Source: Aeromonas piscicola
GTDB taxonomy: Bacteria > Pseudomonadota > Gammaproteobacteria > Enterobacterales > Aeromonadaceae
Length of the DNA: 47,707 bases
NCBI RefSeq assembly: GCF_000820005.1
Contig: NZ_CDBL01000052.1
Location: forward strand, 382,377 to 430,083
Direction: 5' to 3'
Positions within the stretch are counted from its first letter, which is position 1; each line of letters opens with the position of its first letter. Below, piece after piece: positions 9,789 to 18,963 of this stretch. The notes beneath the pieces were generated by a model. It searched no databases. It was not told the DNA's origin and saw only the letters and a program-made list of their open reading frames with translations. A program made the position numbers and the translations under genes.

Positions 9789-10777
9789 ACACCAGAGGAT
9801 TTACACTCGTTGAATGGTTGATTGCCATGGTTATTGGGATCTTTCTGTTGGGTGGTGTTTTGAGTGTGTTTGTTGCGTCTCGGGCAACGACAGAAGATGT
9901 ATTCGATCAGAGTGAGTTGCAGGAAAATGGCCGTTTAGCTATGCGTCTTGTTACTCAGGATCTGCGTTGGGCTGGTTTTTGGGGCGATTATACTGGCATG
10001 CCTATGCAGAGAGATGTCGGTGTCAGTTTGAGCACTGGTGCCGTTGTTTCTACTACCAGTGATTGTATCGATGAGAGAGGGGAGGGAAGTCTTCCTTCTG
10101 CCGCGACGGTCACTCGTGCACTTTGGGTGGGGCGGGTTGATGCCAGTAAAAGCATGAGTGGTTTTTCATGTATTACCGCAGCCTCACGGATCGCTAACTC
10201 AGATGTTATCAGTATCAAACGATTAATCGGACAACCCTTAGTGAGCGGCTTTGATACCAATCGATTTTACATGGCCACAACGACTCAAGCTGCCTATATA
10301 TTTCGTGGGAATGAAGCTGCTCCGACGGAGGCTGCGATGCCAACTCGGCAAATATGGGAGTATCAACATTATATTTATTATCTTGCACTTGGTACAACAG
10401 GTATTCCAGAGCTACGCAAGAGGATATTGACTGCAAATGGCGGTTCTTTTTTGATCACGGGGCCAATGGCAGAAGGTATTGAATATATAGTTGTTTTGTA
10501 TGGTGTAGACACAACCCTTGTACAAGATGGTCAGATTGATAAGTATGTTGGAACTGCCAATGTATCGGCACAAGAATGGAATGAGGGGCGAGTTATCTCT
10601 GCCAGGATATTCATTTTGGTGCGTTCTCTACAGGCCTCTAGAAAATATAAAAACAACAATACATATCAAGTAGGTAATGTATCAGTTTCTGGGGGGAATG
10701 ATGGCTTTCGCCGACTACTGTTGGAAAGTAGTGTAGCTATTCGTAATCCGGCGGTGATCGCGGGAGGCGGAAAATGA
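9785..10777 (+). CDS. pilW: Type IV pilus minor pilin PilW
   Basis: A 330-residue minor pilin, GspJ-like. The class III leader is MNTRG followed by FTLVEWLIAMVIGIFLLGGV, with Glu at +5. LAMRLVTQDLRWAGFWGD just after the helix is the conserved PilW motif. Long and rich in beta structure, as expected for this subunit. It is AT-rich relative to the flanking housekeeping genes. It overlaps pilV upstream and pilX downstream by four bases each (ATGA), so the three are translationally coupled. Confidence 0.9.
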   Translation: MNTRGFTLVEWLIAMVIGIFLLGGVLSVFVASRATTEDVFDQSELQENGRLAMRLVTQDLRWAGFWGDYTGMPMQRDVGVSLSTGAVVSTTSDCIDERGEGSLPSAATVTRALWVGRVDASKSMSGFSCITAASRIANSDVISIKRLIGQPLVSGFDTNRFYMATTTQAAYIFRGNEAAPTEAAMPTRQIWEYQHYIYYLALGTTGIPELRKRILTANGGSFLITGPMAEGIEYIVVLYGVDTTLVQDGQIDKYVGTANVSAQEWNEGRVISARIFILVRSLQASRKYKNNNTYQVGNVSVSGGNDGFRRLLLESSVAIRNPAVIAGGGK

Positions 10778-11208
10778 AGTCTATAGATGGAATTGCATTG
10801 ATTGTAGCATTGGTTATTTTAGTACCATTAACACTCATTGCTGTCGTTGTAATGCAATCTAGCGGTATTGACTTAAGAATGGCAGGGGCTTCTGCCAGCA
10901 TTCAGCAGGCAGAGCATCAAGTAGAAGGGGTTATTGAGAATGCGTTGCAGCAGAATGGCCTATCTACTCGCATTTCAACAATGGGTGCCAGTGCAGCCTT
11001 GAGCGTATCCGGCAACAATATTGCTACAACTGTGAATATGACGCGGCGGGCGGAAACAGTATGCAAGCGTAAATTTAATGCCAGTAGTCAGAATGTGATC
11101 CCCTCCTGCCGTTATATAGAGATGCAGGCAGGTGTTAATTATGGGAAGAATTCCCGTCCTTTGAGTTGGACAGCAGGTATTGAGCAACCATTGCTCAAAT
11201 CTGAATAA
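10774..11208 (+). CDS. pilX: Type IV pilus minor pilin PilX
   Basis: A 144-residue short minor pilin. The leader MKSIDG is followed by IALIVALVILVPLTLIAVVV. Position +5 is valine, not glutamate, as in GspK-type tip pseudopilins. The segment after the helix, GIDLRMAGASASIQQAEHQ, is typical of PilX. It is sandwiched between pilW (overlap) and pilY1 (12-base gap). Low GC. The lack of Glu5 supports a place at the very tip of the pilus, next to PilY1; this is inference from the GspK model. Confidence 0.85.
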   Translation: MKSIDGIALIVALVILVPLTLIAVVVMQSSGIDLRMAGASASIQQAEHQVEGVIENALQQNGLSTRISTMGASAALSVSGNNIATTVNMTRRAETVCKRKFNASSQNVIPSCRYIEMQAGVNYGKNSRPLSWTAGIEQPLLKSE

Positions 11209-11220
11209 GGAGCATAGGCT

Positions 11221-14200
11221 ATGCTTAAATATATATTCACATTATTATTTTTTTGCCTGATAGCGGTCATGCCGGCTATAGCAACAAATAGTTACTCTGA
11301 TGATACTGAACTTTTTATCTATGACTTCTCAAAGGCCGGTGATTTCAGGCCAAAGATACTTATTATTTTTGATAACTCTGGTAGTATGAGTGAAACGATG
11401 GAGGTAGTGAAAGAGGAGTATAACCCTCTGACAAGTTATGCTGCATTAAACAGTGATCCTGATACTGCCAATACTAAAAAATATATATATTACTCTACGG
11501 ATGGTACTGTCCCTGATATTTCTAGTAAGAAACGATTTTCTGATAAAATAAATGCCTGCGCTTCATCAAAAACTCCACTGAGTAATATAGGGTATTTTCA
11601 ATCTCAGGTTTGGAGTTATTTATTTTCAAGTTTTAACAATAGTGGTGTGCCACGGCAGGGCTCTTGGGTTTCAGTTTCCCCTTATGTAGAGAGTCAAATG
11701 TATTTGGTTGACTGCAAACAGGACATTACAGCTAGAAATACAGCAAACCCATTTACTGGGACTTTACCAGTAGGAAGTGTTACCACTGGCTACCCTGTAA
11801 ATAAAACAGCCAATAACTCAGGCACTTGGTACTATACTGCCAATCTTGCCAATGCAGCTTCTGGTAGCAATACTAGCGTGACGCTTTACTCTGCTAACTA
11901 TATTCGCTGGTATTATGGCCCTACAGGTTATAGTGTTCAATCACGCTTGAAAATTGCCAAAGATGCGGTAAAGGGAATCATTTCTTCAACTCCTGGCGTC
12001 GATTTTGGATTGGCTGTATATAACTACAATGATAGTAATGGTGGCAAAAATGGTGGGCGTGTAGTTAGACGGATACTAAGTAATGATGAAGATATGGGGG
12101 GAGGGGTTACAGCTGAGAAAAATTTATTGTCAACAATAGATAGTCTCGGCGCTGAAACAAACACTCCATTATGTGAAACATTGTATGAAGCATATCGTTT
12201 CTTTGGTGGTCAGAGCGTTTTTTACGGTGATGATGATGGTTCACGTACGCCAGCAAGAGATACGTTAGCGGAGAATCCTGTAGGAATTTATAAATCACCT
12301 TATGACAAGTGCTCTAATAATGGATATGTTATTTATATTACTGATGGTGAACCAACACAAGATACAGCAGCAAATACATTAGTCCAGGGTCTTATAAATA
12401 CTCTTGGTAGTGACGAAAAAGCGGCTTATGGTACGACGGTTGGTTATGGTTCAAGTGGGAGTAAAAGCTATTTAGCTGCTCTTGCTGGGTATATGAAACA
12501 CAAGGATGTTAATAGTGGTTCGCCCGGCGTGCAAACTGTTACTACTTTTACTGTAGGGTTTGGTGATGATGCAGTCAGCGGAGCTGGGAATCTGTTGGCT
12601 GAGACAGCTAGACGTGGTGGTGGGACTTATTATCCTGCGACAGATTCAACTGCATTAACTCAGGCTCTGAAATCATCTTTATTAGCGATTTTACGGATTA
12701 ATACGTCTCTAGTTTCTCCAGCTATTGCAACTAATAATTTTGATCGTACACGTAGCCTGAACAATATCTACTATGCCATGTTCGAGCCTGATTCTGGCCC
12801 GCGTTGGAAAGGTAATCTCAAAAAACTTATATTTTCAAATAAAGGATATGTTGTAGATGTCAATGATCTACCCGCAATAAAAACTGATGGGACAATTACT
12901 GATAGTGCTCAAACCTATTGGTCAGATGAACGTGATGGGAATGTTGTGGTTAAAGGTGGGGCGCAAGCTATGTTGGCAGATAAACCCTCAAGGAGTTTAT
13001 ATGTTATCAATGGTTCCCAAGTGAGGCTTGACGCTCTTAATCGAACTAGTCTGGAAAGTATTGCAGGCAGTGCCTCTTCACTGAATACTCATCTCCAAGT
13101 GGCTGACTCAACAGAGGCAGACACATTGATTAACTGGACTCGTGGGGTTGATGTTGACGATGAGGATTTTGATACGACGACGACGACTCGCCGTTTTATT
13201 CTTGGTGATCCGTTGCACTCCCGGCCACTTGTTATTAACTATGGTCCACCCTCTGGTAATGTAAATGACAGCCCAGATTTGAGAATTCTTATGGGAACCA
13301 ATGCTGGTTTCTTACATATGTTCAAAGACTCAGGAGTTAGTATTGATGAAAGCTGGGCCGTCATTCCATATGAATTCATGGCAAATCAACAAGCTCTTAG
13401 AAAAAATGTGGAATCGTCAAGCCACATCTATGGAGTTGATTCGTCACCTGTCGCCTTAATTAAGGATGCGAATAAAAATGGTGTTATTAAGTCTTCTGAG
13501 GGGGACTTTGCTTGGCTGTTTATGGGATTACGAGGAGGAGGGAAAAGTTACTACGCTTTCAATATATCAAACCCAGATGTGCCAACGTTGAAGTGGAGCA
13601 TTAATAGTCAGAGTGCTGGTTTTAGCCAGTTAGGGCAAACTTGGTCGGTACCAGAAGTTGCTTTTGTTCCCGGTATTACTGATCCTGTTCTGATCTTTGC
13701 TGGGGGTTATGATCTTAACAAGAGCAGTATTGGCTTGGGAGTGAGTGATGGTTCGGGTGCAGGCATATATATGGTAAATGCCAACACTGGCGCTTTGATT
13801 TTCAGTGTAACTCCTTCTTCGGGCTCCACGATCAATCTGAGCATGCCCGCGATGGCAGATAGCATGCCTGGCACTGTTGCTACGTTGGATAGTGATGGTG
13901 ATGGAAAAATAGATAGAATTTATGCTGGAGATACTGGTGGTAATATCTGGCGGGTAGATCTTCCTTCTGCCAACAAGGCTGACTGGAGTGCTTTCAAGTT
14001 TGCTAGTTTAGGTTCTGATTCTGTACAGAGTGCAGATCGCCGCTTTTTTACTCAACCAGTCATTGTGCGTACCCTCAATAAGGAAGTGACCCGAACGATA
14101 GTAAATGGGATGGATCAATATACTTATAAGGAACGCCCATTTGATGCCGTACTGATTGGTAGTGGAGATCGCAACAGGCCATCCTCTGAGTCTACTGTTC

Positions 14201-14823
14201 AGAATGCTTATTTCATGCTGAGAGATTATAATGTTGTTGCCAAAGATTATAAAACTAATACCCCAACTGCATTAGTAATTTCTGATCTCTATGATGTGAC
14301 CAGTGATCCTTTTGTTGGCAAGACCACTGATTATGAAATATTAAATGTGAGAGCTGCAATAACTATTAAAAAGGGATGGATTTACTGGTTAAATGAATCT
14401 GGAGAGAAATCCATGGGCGCTGGTGTTGTATTGCAAGGGAAGCTTTACTTTACTTCATTCTTACCTCAGGTTCAGTCATTTCAAGAGTGTACTATCCAAT
14501 CGATAGGTGCCATGCGTCAATATATGATTGATATGCATTATGGCACTACATTTAGGTATATTGTCGACCAAGATGGAAATGAAACCCCAGTTCGTTATGT
14601 AGAGGTTAACAATAAAGTCGCAGACGACCTTGTTGTTCATGCTGGTGATGACTCTAAAGTGCGTATTATTGGTGGTGCTCCGGGCGAAGAGGTTATCCTC
14701 AAGGATGAAGGTAATGGTGAGCCCGAGCGTTGTACCGCTGAGGGGGAATGTTCTCAAGGTGCTGATGAGGCTGAAATGGACATGGCACCCAAGAAAATAT
14801 ATTTATATGAAGGAGTACAGTAA
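11221..14823 (+). CDS. pilY1: PilY1, pilus-tip-associated adhesin/mechanosensor
   Basis: A 1200-residue secreted protein. A Sec signal peptide (about residues 1-21) precedes a von Willebrand A domain whose MIDAS motif DNSGSM lies at residues 51-56. The domain runs to about residue 490 and includes YITDGEPT and a TFTVGFGDD strand. The C-terminal half resembles the PilY1 beta-propeller. Two calcium-binding-like loops are visible: DANKNGVIKSSEGD near residue 749 and DSDGDGKID near residue 890. The family binds calcium, promotes pilus extension and mediates adhesion. AGGAG precedes the ATG. The whole gene is AT-rich, and (ACG)4 at about 13176-13189 encodes a run of threonines. The stop overlaps tapY2. 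Confidence 0.92.
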   Translation: MLKYIFTLLFFCLIAVMPAIATNSYSDDTELFIYDFSKAGDFRPKILIIFDNSGSMSETMEVVKEEYNPLTSYAALNSDPDTANTKKYIYYSTDGTVPDISSKKRFSDKINACASSKTPLSNIGYFQSQVWSYLFSSFNNSGVPRQGSWVSVSPYVESQMYLVDCKQDITARNTANPFTGTLPVGSVTTGYPVNKTANNSGTWYYTANLANAASGSNTSVTLYSANYIRWYYGPTGYSVQSRLKIAKDAVKGIISSTPGVDFGLAVYNYNDSNGGKNGGRVVRRILSNDEDMGGGVTAEKNLLSTIDSLGAETNTPLCETLYEAYRFFGGQSVFYGDDDGSRTPARDTLAENPVGIYKSPYDKCSNNGYVIYITDGEPTQDTAANTLVQGLINTLGSDEKAAYGTTVGYGSSGSKSYLAALAGYMKHKDVNSGSPGVQTVTTFTVGFGDDAVSGAGNLLAETARRGGGTYYPATDSTALTQALKSSLLAILRINTSLVSPAIATNNFDRTRSLNNIYYAMFEPDSGPRWKGNLKKLIFSNKGYVVDVNDLPAIKTDGTITDSAQTYWSDERDGNVVVKGGAQAMLADKPSRSLYVINGSQVRLDALNRTSLESIAGSASSLNTHLQVADSTEADTLINWTRGVDVDDEDFDTTTTTRRFILGDPLHSRPLVINYGPPSGNVNDSPDLRILMGTNAGFLHMFKDSGVSIDESWAVIPYEFMANQQALRKNVESSSHIYGVDSSPVALIKDANKNGVIKSSEGDFAWLFMGLRGGGKSYYAFNISNPDVPTLKWSINSQSAGFSQLGQTWSVPEVAFVPGITDPVLIFAGGYDLNKSSIGLGVSDGSGAGIYMVNANTGALIFSVTPSSGSTINLSMPAMADSMPGTVATLDSDGDGKIDRIYAGDTGGNIWRVDLPSANKADWSAFKFASLGSDSVQSADRRFFTQPVIVRTLNKEVTRTIVNGMDQYTYKERPFDAVLIGSGDRNRPSSESTVQNAYFMLRDYNVVAKDYKTNTPTALVISDLYDVTSDPFVGKTTDYEILNVRAAITIKKGWIYWLNESGEKSMGAGVVLQGKLYFTSFLPQVQSFQECTIQSIGAMRQYMIDMHYGTTFRYIVDQDGNETPVRYVEVNNKVADDLVVHAGDDSKVRIIGGAPGEEVILKDEGNGEPERCTAEGECSQGADEAEMDMAPKKIYLYEGVQ

Positions 14824-15101
14824 TGAACGCTTTATATGGATTGTTATTACTTCTTTTATCCTTCTCGGTCATGGCCACTGATATAAAGTGCTATGTAGAA
14901 CTGGATAATGGGCAGAAGGTGGTTTTGCAGAGTTCTGTGGAAGGCAGCAATCAATCGGAGATTTATAAGCACTTTCAAAAGAAAGGTTTTGAATATAATG
15001 GTCAGATAAGCAAGGTAAAGGAGATCTTGGAATGTGTGGCTGTAAGTAGTCCATTTAGCTTGGATGCGGCGTTACACCAAGAAAAAATTCAGCCTCGTTA
15101 G
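14823..15101 (+). CDS. tapY2: TapY2-like small exported protein of the minor-pilin cluster
   Basis: A 92-residue protein with a clear signal peptide (hydrophobic residues 4-17, cleavage probably after VMA). The remaining 70 or so residues are soluble and contain two cysteines (IKCYVE and LECVAV) that could form one disulfide. It overlaps the pilY1 stop (TAATG), and AAGGAG lies about eight bases before the ATG. Position and size match the small TapY2/PilY2 proteins encoded after pilY1 in Aeromonas and Shewanella. Its function is not established. The name comes mainly from context. Only three bases separate its stop from that of the convergent fimT. Confidence 0.7.
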   Translation: MNALYGLLLLLLSFSVMATDIKCYVELDNGQKVVLQSSVEGSNQSEIYKHFQKKGFEYNGQISKVKEILECVAVSSPFSLDAALHQEKIQPR

Positions 15102-15104
15102 TGT

Positions 15105-15602
15105 TCATGGGCATAGATTAGCTTGAGGTGAGCTGGTGCTACGCCCTGATTGGGCGGTGACAAGATTTATCTGAGGTTGTCCTGTTTCACATAGGGAAAG
15201 GGTGGCGTTGGTGCCGATGCTGGTGCCATCCAAACTGTAAGTTGTGGAAATTCTGTTTGCTGTCGCAGTGATCCCATCAGCCAACTGTTGGCTACGTGAT
15301 AGTAGTGTTTCTCCAGAATTAAGTTCATTGTTGTTATTACTGTCTATGAAGACGAGATAGTAGGCTGGATTATTTTGCACACATTTATTTGATGCATCGG
15401 CTAAACAAGCGGTTACCATTTGCTGATTGTCAATCGCTTGGGATCGAGCAAACCTCATATGCTTTAACAGCATTTGTGATTGAAATGACAGGCTATTGTC
15501 ACTGAGCAGACTTTTGAGGGATGGGATACCTATCCCAAGAAGAATAACCAGTAATGAAATCGTGATCATCAGTTCTAGCAGGGTAAATCCGTTATTTTTC
15601 AT
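15105..15602 (-). CDS. fimT: GspH/FimT-family minor pseudopilin
   Basis: A prepilin of about 165 residues on the opposite strand to the pil cluster. MKNNG is followed by FTLLELMITISLLVILLGIG, with Glu at +5. The segment LLKHMRFARSQAIDNQQMVT is the FimT/GspH signature, and the C-terminus contains CETGQPQ and NLCP. I placed the start at 15602, giving a short class III leader; an in-frame ATG at 15626 with AGAGAG upstream is also possible. FimT/FimU proteins act in pilus priming, and FimT has been linked to DNA binding in natural transformation; which role applies here cannot be read from the sequence. It converges on tapY2. Confidence 0.85.
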   Translation of the reverse strand: MKNNGFTLLELMITISLLVILLGIGIPSLKSLLSDNSLSFQSQMLLKHMRFARSQAIDNQQMVTACLADASNKCVQNNPAYYLVFIDSNNNNELNSGETLLSRSQQLADGITATANRISTTYSLDGTSIGTNATLSLCETGQPQINLVTAQSGRSTSSPQANLCP

Positions 15603-15747
15603 ATGAACCTGAATATGTAGTTCCATGACTCTCTACAGCTTATCTCCCCCGTGGGCTGCTGTCACACTGAACTCCTGACTTGAACTGGCAGATTGCCCCC
15701 CTTTTCTTTATCATTCCCCATCATTTTCGATTTTAAGATGCATCGCC

Positions 15748-17370
15748 ATGGCAAAAGCCCTCTCTCTGATGCTTGCCCAGTTGAATCTGACGGTAGGCGC
15801 CATCGAAGATAACTGTGACAAGGTGCTGGCTGCAGCCGCCCAGGCCGAGCAGCAAAGTGCTGATCTGCTGGTGTGCTCCGAGCTGGCCCTGACCGGCTAC
15901 CCGCCGGAGGATCTGCTGCTGCGTGCCGATCTGATGATCCGGGTCGATGCTGTGCTGGCTCGTATCGCGGCCTGGCAGGGCAACTGTGCCATTCTGGTGG
16001 GTCACCCCTGGCGTGAGGGGGCTTCGCTCTATAATGCGGCCTCTCTCTATGAGCAGGGCAAGCTGATCGCCCGTTACTTCAAGCAGGATCTGCCCAACTA
16101 CGGGGTATTTGACGAGAAGCGCTACTTCACCGCAGGCACTGATAGCTGCGTGGTGCCCTTCCGTGGCCATCAGCTGGGATTGCTCATCTGCGAAGACCTG
16201 TGGCAACCGGGCCCGGCGCTGGCCGCCAAGGCCGCAGGCGCCGAGCTGCTGCTCACCATCAATGCCTCGCCCTACGATCAGGAGAAACCCTGGATCCGCC
16301 ATGAGTTGATGACGACCCGCTGTCACCAGACAGGTTTGCCGCTGGTCTATCTCAACCAGGTGTGCGGCCAGGACGAGCTGATCTTCGACGGTTGTTCCAA
16401 GGTGTTCGACGGTCGAGGCGAGCTGACACACAAGCTGGCCCCCTTCGACGAAGAGCTTGCCCTGGTGCGTTTTGCCGCCGGGCAGCCGCTGAAAGAACGG
16501 GAGCCTGCCGCGTCGCTCGACCCCTTGGCCGAGACCTATCAGGCACTGGTGCTGGCGGTACGTGATTACATCACCAAAAACGGTTTCCAGGGCGCCGTGC
16601 TGGGTCTGTCCGGCGGTATTGATTCCGCCCTGACCCTGGCCATAGCGGCCGACGCCATCGGGGCGGACAAGGTGCAGGCGGTGATGATGCCGTTCCGTTA
16701 TACGGCCCAGATGAGTGTGGAGGATGCCAAGGAGCAGGCCGAGCGGATGGGGGTCGAGTTCGACATCATCTCCATCGAGCCCATGTTCGAAGGTTTCATG
16801 AACCAGCTGGCGCCGCTGTTTGCCGGAACCGCCCGGGATACCACGGAAGAGAACCTGCAGGCTCGCTGTCGCGGCGTGCTCTTGATGGCGCTCTCCAACA
16901 AGCGTCGTCGCATAGTGCTGACCACCGGCAACAAGAGCGAGATGGCCGTGGGCTATGCCACCCTGTATGGTGACATGGCGGGCGGTTTCGACGTGCTGAA
17001 AGATGTGCCCAAGACGCTGGTCTTCAAATTGTGCGAATATCGCAACTCGGTAGATTACGTGATCCCGCAGCGGGTCATCGACCGTCCCCCTTCGGCAGAG
17101 CTGGCGCCAGACCAGGTGGACCAGGACAGCCTGCCCCCCTACGACATCCTGGATGCCATCCTCAAGCGCTACGTTGAAGAGGATGCCTCGGTCGCCGATC
17201 TGGTGGCAGAGGGATTCGAGGAGGCCGTGGTACGCAAGGTGATCCGCTTGGTGGATCTCAACGAATACAAGCGCCGTCAGGCCGCCGTCGGGCCCCGAAT
17301 CACGGCCCGCAATTTTGGTAAGGATCGCCGTTACCCCATCACATCCGGGTTTGGCAAACAGAACTGGTAA
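15748..17370 (+). CDS. nadE: Glutamine-dependent NAD+ synthetase
   Basis: A 540-residue two-domain enzyme that amidates nicotinic acid adenine dinucleotide to NAD+. The N-terminal carbon-nitrogen hydrolase domain supplies ammonia from glutamine, with the triad Glu45 (CSELALTGYPPED), Lys112 (FKQDLPNYG) and Cys148 (LLICEDLW). The C-terminal synthetase domain has the PP-loop SGGIDS at 288-293. The length fits the glutamine-dependent form rather than the shorter ammonia-dependent E. coli type. glnB begins 9 bases after the stop with GGAG between them, so the two are probably cotranscribed, which ties a nitrogen sensor to a glutamine-consuming enzyme. Confidence 0.97.
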   Translation: MAKALSLMLAQLNLTVGAIEDNCDKVLAAAAQAEQQSADLLVCSELALTGYPPEDLLLRADLMIRVDAVLARIAAWQGNCAILVGHPWREGASLYNAASLYEQGKLIARYFKQDLPNYGVFDEKRYFTAGTDSCVVPFRGHQLGLLICEDLWQPGPALAAKAAGAELLLTINASPYDQEKPWIRHELMTTRCHQTGLPLVYLNQVCGQDELIFDGCSKVFDGRGELTHKLAPFDEELALVRFAAGQPLKEREPAASLDPLAETYQALVLAVRDYITKNGFQGAVLGLSGGIDSALTLAIAADAIGADKVQAVMMPFRYTAQMSVEDAKEQAERMGVEFDIISIEPMFEGFMNQLAPLFAGTARDTTEENLQARCRGVLLMALSNKRRRIVLTTGNKSEMAVGYATLYGDMAGGFDVLKDVPKTLVFKLCEYRNSVDYVIPQRVIDRPPSAELAPDQVDQDSLPPYDILDAILKRYVEEDASVADLVAEGFEEAVVRKVIRLVDLNEYKRRQAAVGPRITARNFGKDRRYPITSGFGKQNW

Positions 17371-17718
<348 letters not shown>

Positions 17719-17770
17719 TGTGATGCATGTGCCTCGTAACGCTCAAGAGAACGAAGATGCAACACGGCTG

Positions 17771-18373
17771 ATGTCATGGATGCGCCTCGCTGCGGTGGCC
17801 GGCCTGCTGGCTGGCCTGACCGCATGTAGTACCCGGCCGCCGGCCCAGCCGGAAAATCTGTGCCAGATCTTTAGGGAAAAACCCGAGTGGCACAAGGCGG
17901 CACTCAAGATGAACGAGAAGTGGGGCACACCGATCCAGGTGGTGATGGCCATGATGTATCAGGAGTCCTCCTTCGTGCATGACGCCCAGCCGCCGATGGG
18001 GTACTTCCTCTTCATCCCGACCGGGCGGGCCAGTTCCGCTTATGGTTATGCCCAGGTGAAAGATGAAACCTGGGACGATTACCAGCGGGAAACCGGCAAC
18101 GGCTGGAGCAGCCGCGACGACTTTGCCGACGCCATCGATTTCATGGGCTGGTACACTAACAAGGCCCAGCGGCTGAACGGCACCTCCAAGTGGGATGCCT
18201 ATGGCCAGTATCTCAACTATCACGAAGGGTGGGGTGGCTACCGGCGTGGCAGCTACCGCAGCAAGGGGTGGTTGATGAAGACCTCCCGCAAGGTAGAGGC
18301 TCGCGCCCAGCGCTACGGCGCCCAGTATCGACAATGCAAGGATCAGCTCTCCAGCGGGGGCTGGTTCTGGTAA
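17771..18373 (+). CDS. Lytic-transglycosylase-like (SLT fold) lipoprotein
   Basis: A 200-residue predicted lipoprotein. The signal peptide ends in LTAC with the lipid-acceptor Cys19. The segment PIQVVMAMMYQESSF carries a Glu (residue 65) in the position of the catalytic glutamate of SLT-type transglycosylases (xxxESxF), followed by SSAYGYAQVKDETW, which resembles the GLMQ-type motif. This points to peptidoglycan cleavage or binding at the inner face of the outer membrane; activity is inference. I chose ATG 17771 because it gives a clean signal peptide. The frame is also open to an ATG at 17723, which would add a hydrophilic leader containing ENEDA, the same residues as the end of GlnB. luxS follows 18 bases downstream. 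Confidence 0.75.
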   Translation: MSWMRLAAVAGLLAGLTACSTRPPAQPENLCQIFREKPEWHKAALKMNEKWGTPIQVVMAMMYQESSFVHDAQPPMGYFLFIPTGRASSAYGYAQVKDETWDDYQRETGNGWSSRDDFADAIDFMGWYTNKAQRLNGTSKWDAYGQYLNYHEGWGGYRRGSYRSKGWLMKTSRKVEARAQRYGAQYRQCKDQLSSGGWFW

Positions 18374-18391
18374 CCAAATCAGGAGTCAGAA

Positions 18392-18901
18392 ATGCCGTTA
18401 TTGGACAGTTTTACCGTTGACCACACCCGCATGGAAGCCCCTGCGGTACGCGTGGCCAAGACAATGCAGACCCCGAACAAGGACACCATTACCGTGTTCG
18501 ATCTGCGTTTTTGCGTGCCGAACCAGGAGATCCTCTCCGAGCGCGGCATCCACACCCTCGAGCACCTGTTTGCCGGTTTCATGCGTGATCACCTGAACGG
18601 CAACGGAGTGGAGATCATCGACATCTCCCCCATGGGTTGCCGTACCGGCTTCTACATGAGCCTGATCGGCGCACCGGACGAGGCCCGTGTCGGCGCCGCC
18701 TGGCAAGCGGCCATGAGCGACGTGCTGACCGTGCAGGATCAGGCCAAGATCCCCGAGTTGAACGAATACCAGTGTGGCACTTTCAGCATGCACTCGCTGG
18801 AAGAGGCCCATGCTATCGCCCGTCACGTGCTGGAGCGCGGCATTGGCGTCAACCATAACGACGAGCTGGCCCTGCCGGAAGAGAAGCTGAAAAGCCTCTA
18901 A
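18392..18901 (+). CDS. luxS: S-ribosylhomocysteine lyase (autoinducer-2 synthase)
   Basis: A 169-residue metalloenzyme that cleaves S-ribosylhomocysteine to homocysteine and DPD, the AI-2 precursor. The metal ligands His54 and His58 in HTLEH and Cys128 in YQCGTF are present, with the second active-site cysteine Cys83 in PMGCRTGFY. Size and sequence are typical for the Vibrio/Aeromonas group. AGGAG precedes the ATG. A strong bidirectional terminator follows. Confidence 0.99.
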   Translation: MPLLDSFTVDHTRMEAPAVRVAKTMQTPNKDTITVFDLRFCVPNQEILSERGIHTLEHLFAGFMRDHLNGNGVEIIDISPMGCRTGFYMSLIGAPDEARVGAAWQAAMSDVLTVQDQAKIPELNEYQCGTFSMHSLEEAHAIARHVLERGIGVNHNDELALPEEKLKSL

Positions 18902-18920
18902 GTTTGACGTTGCAACGATG

Positions 18921-18949
18921 AAAAAGGCCGGTCATTGACCGGCCTTTTT
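18921..18949. terminator. Bidirectional terminator between luxS and the GGDEF gene
   Basis: Thirteen-base perfect arms, AAAAAGGCCGGTC and GACCGGCCTTTTT, around an ATT loop. A-run and T-run flank the GC stem symmetrically. It serves luxS on the plus strand and the convergent diguanylate cyclase gene on the minus strand. Confidence 0.93.
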
Positions 18950-18963
18950 GTTGTTTTGAAGGA

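Noticed and set aside
13176..13190. (ACG)4 tract in pilY1 as a possible phase-variation repeat
   Set aside because: It is a trinucleotide repeat, so changes in copy number would not shift the frame; it only alters a threonine run.
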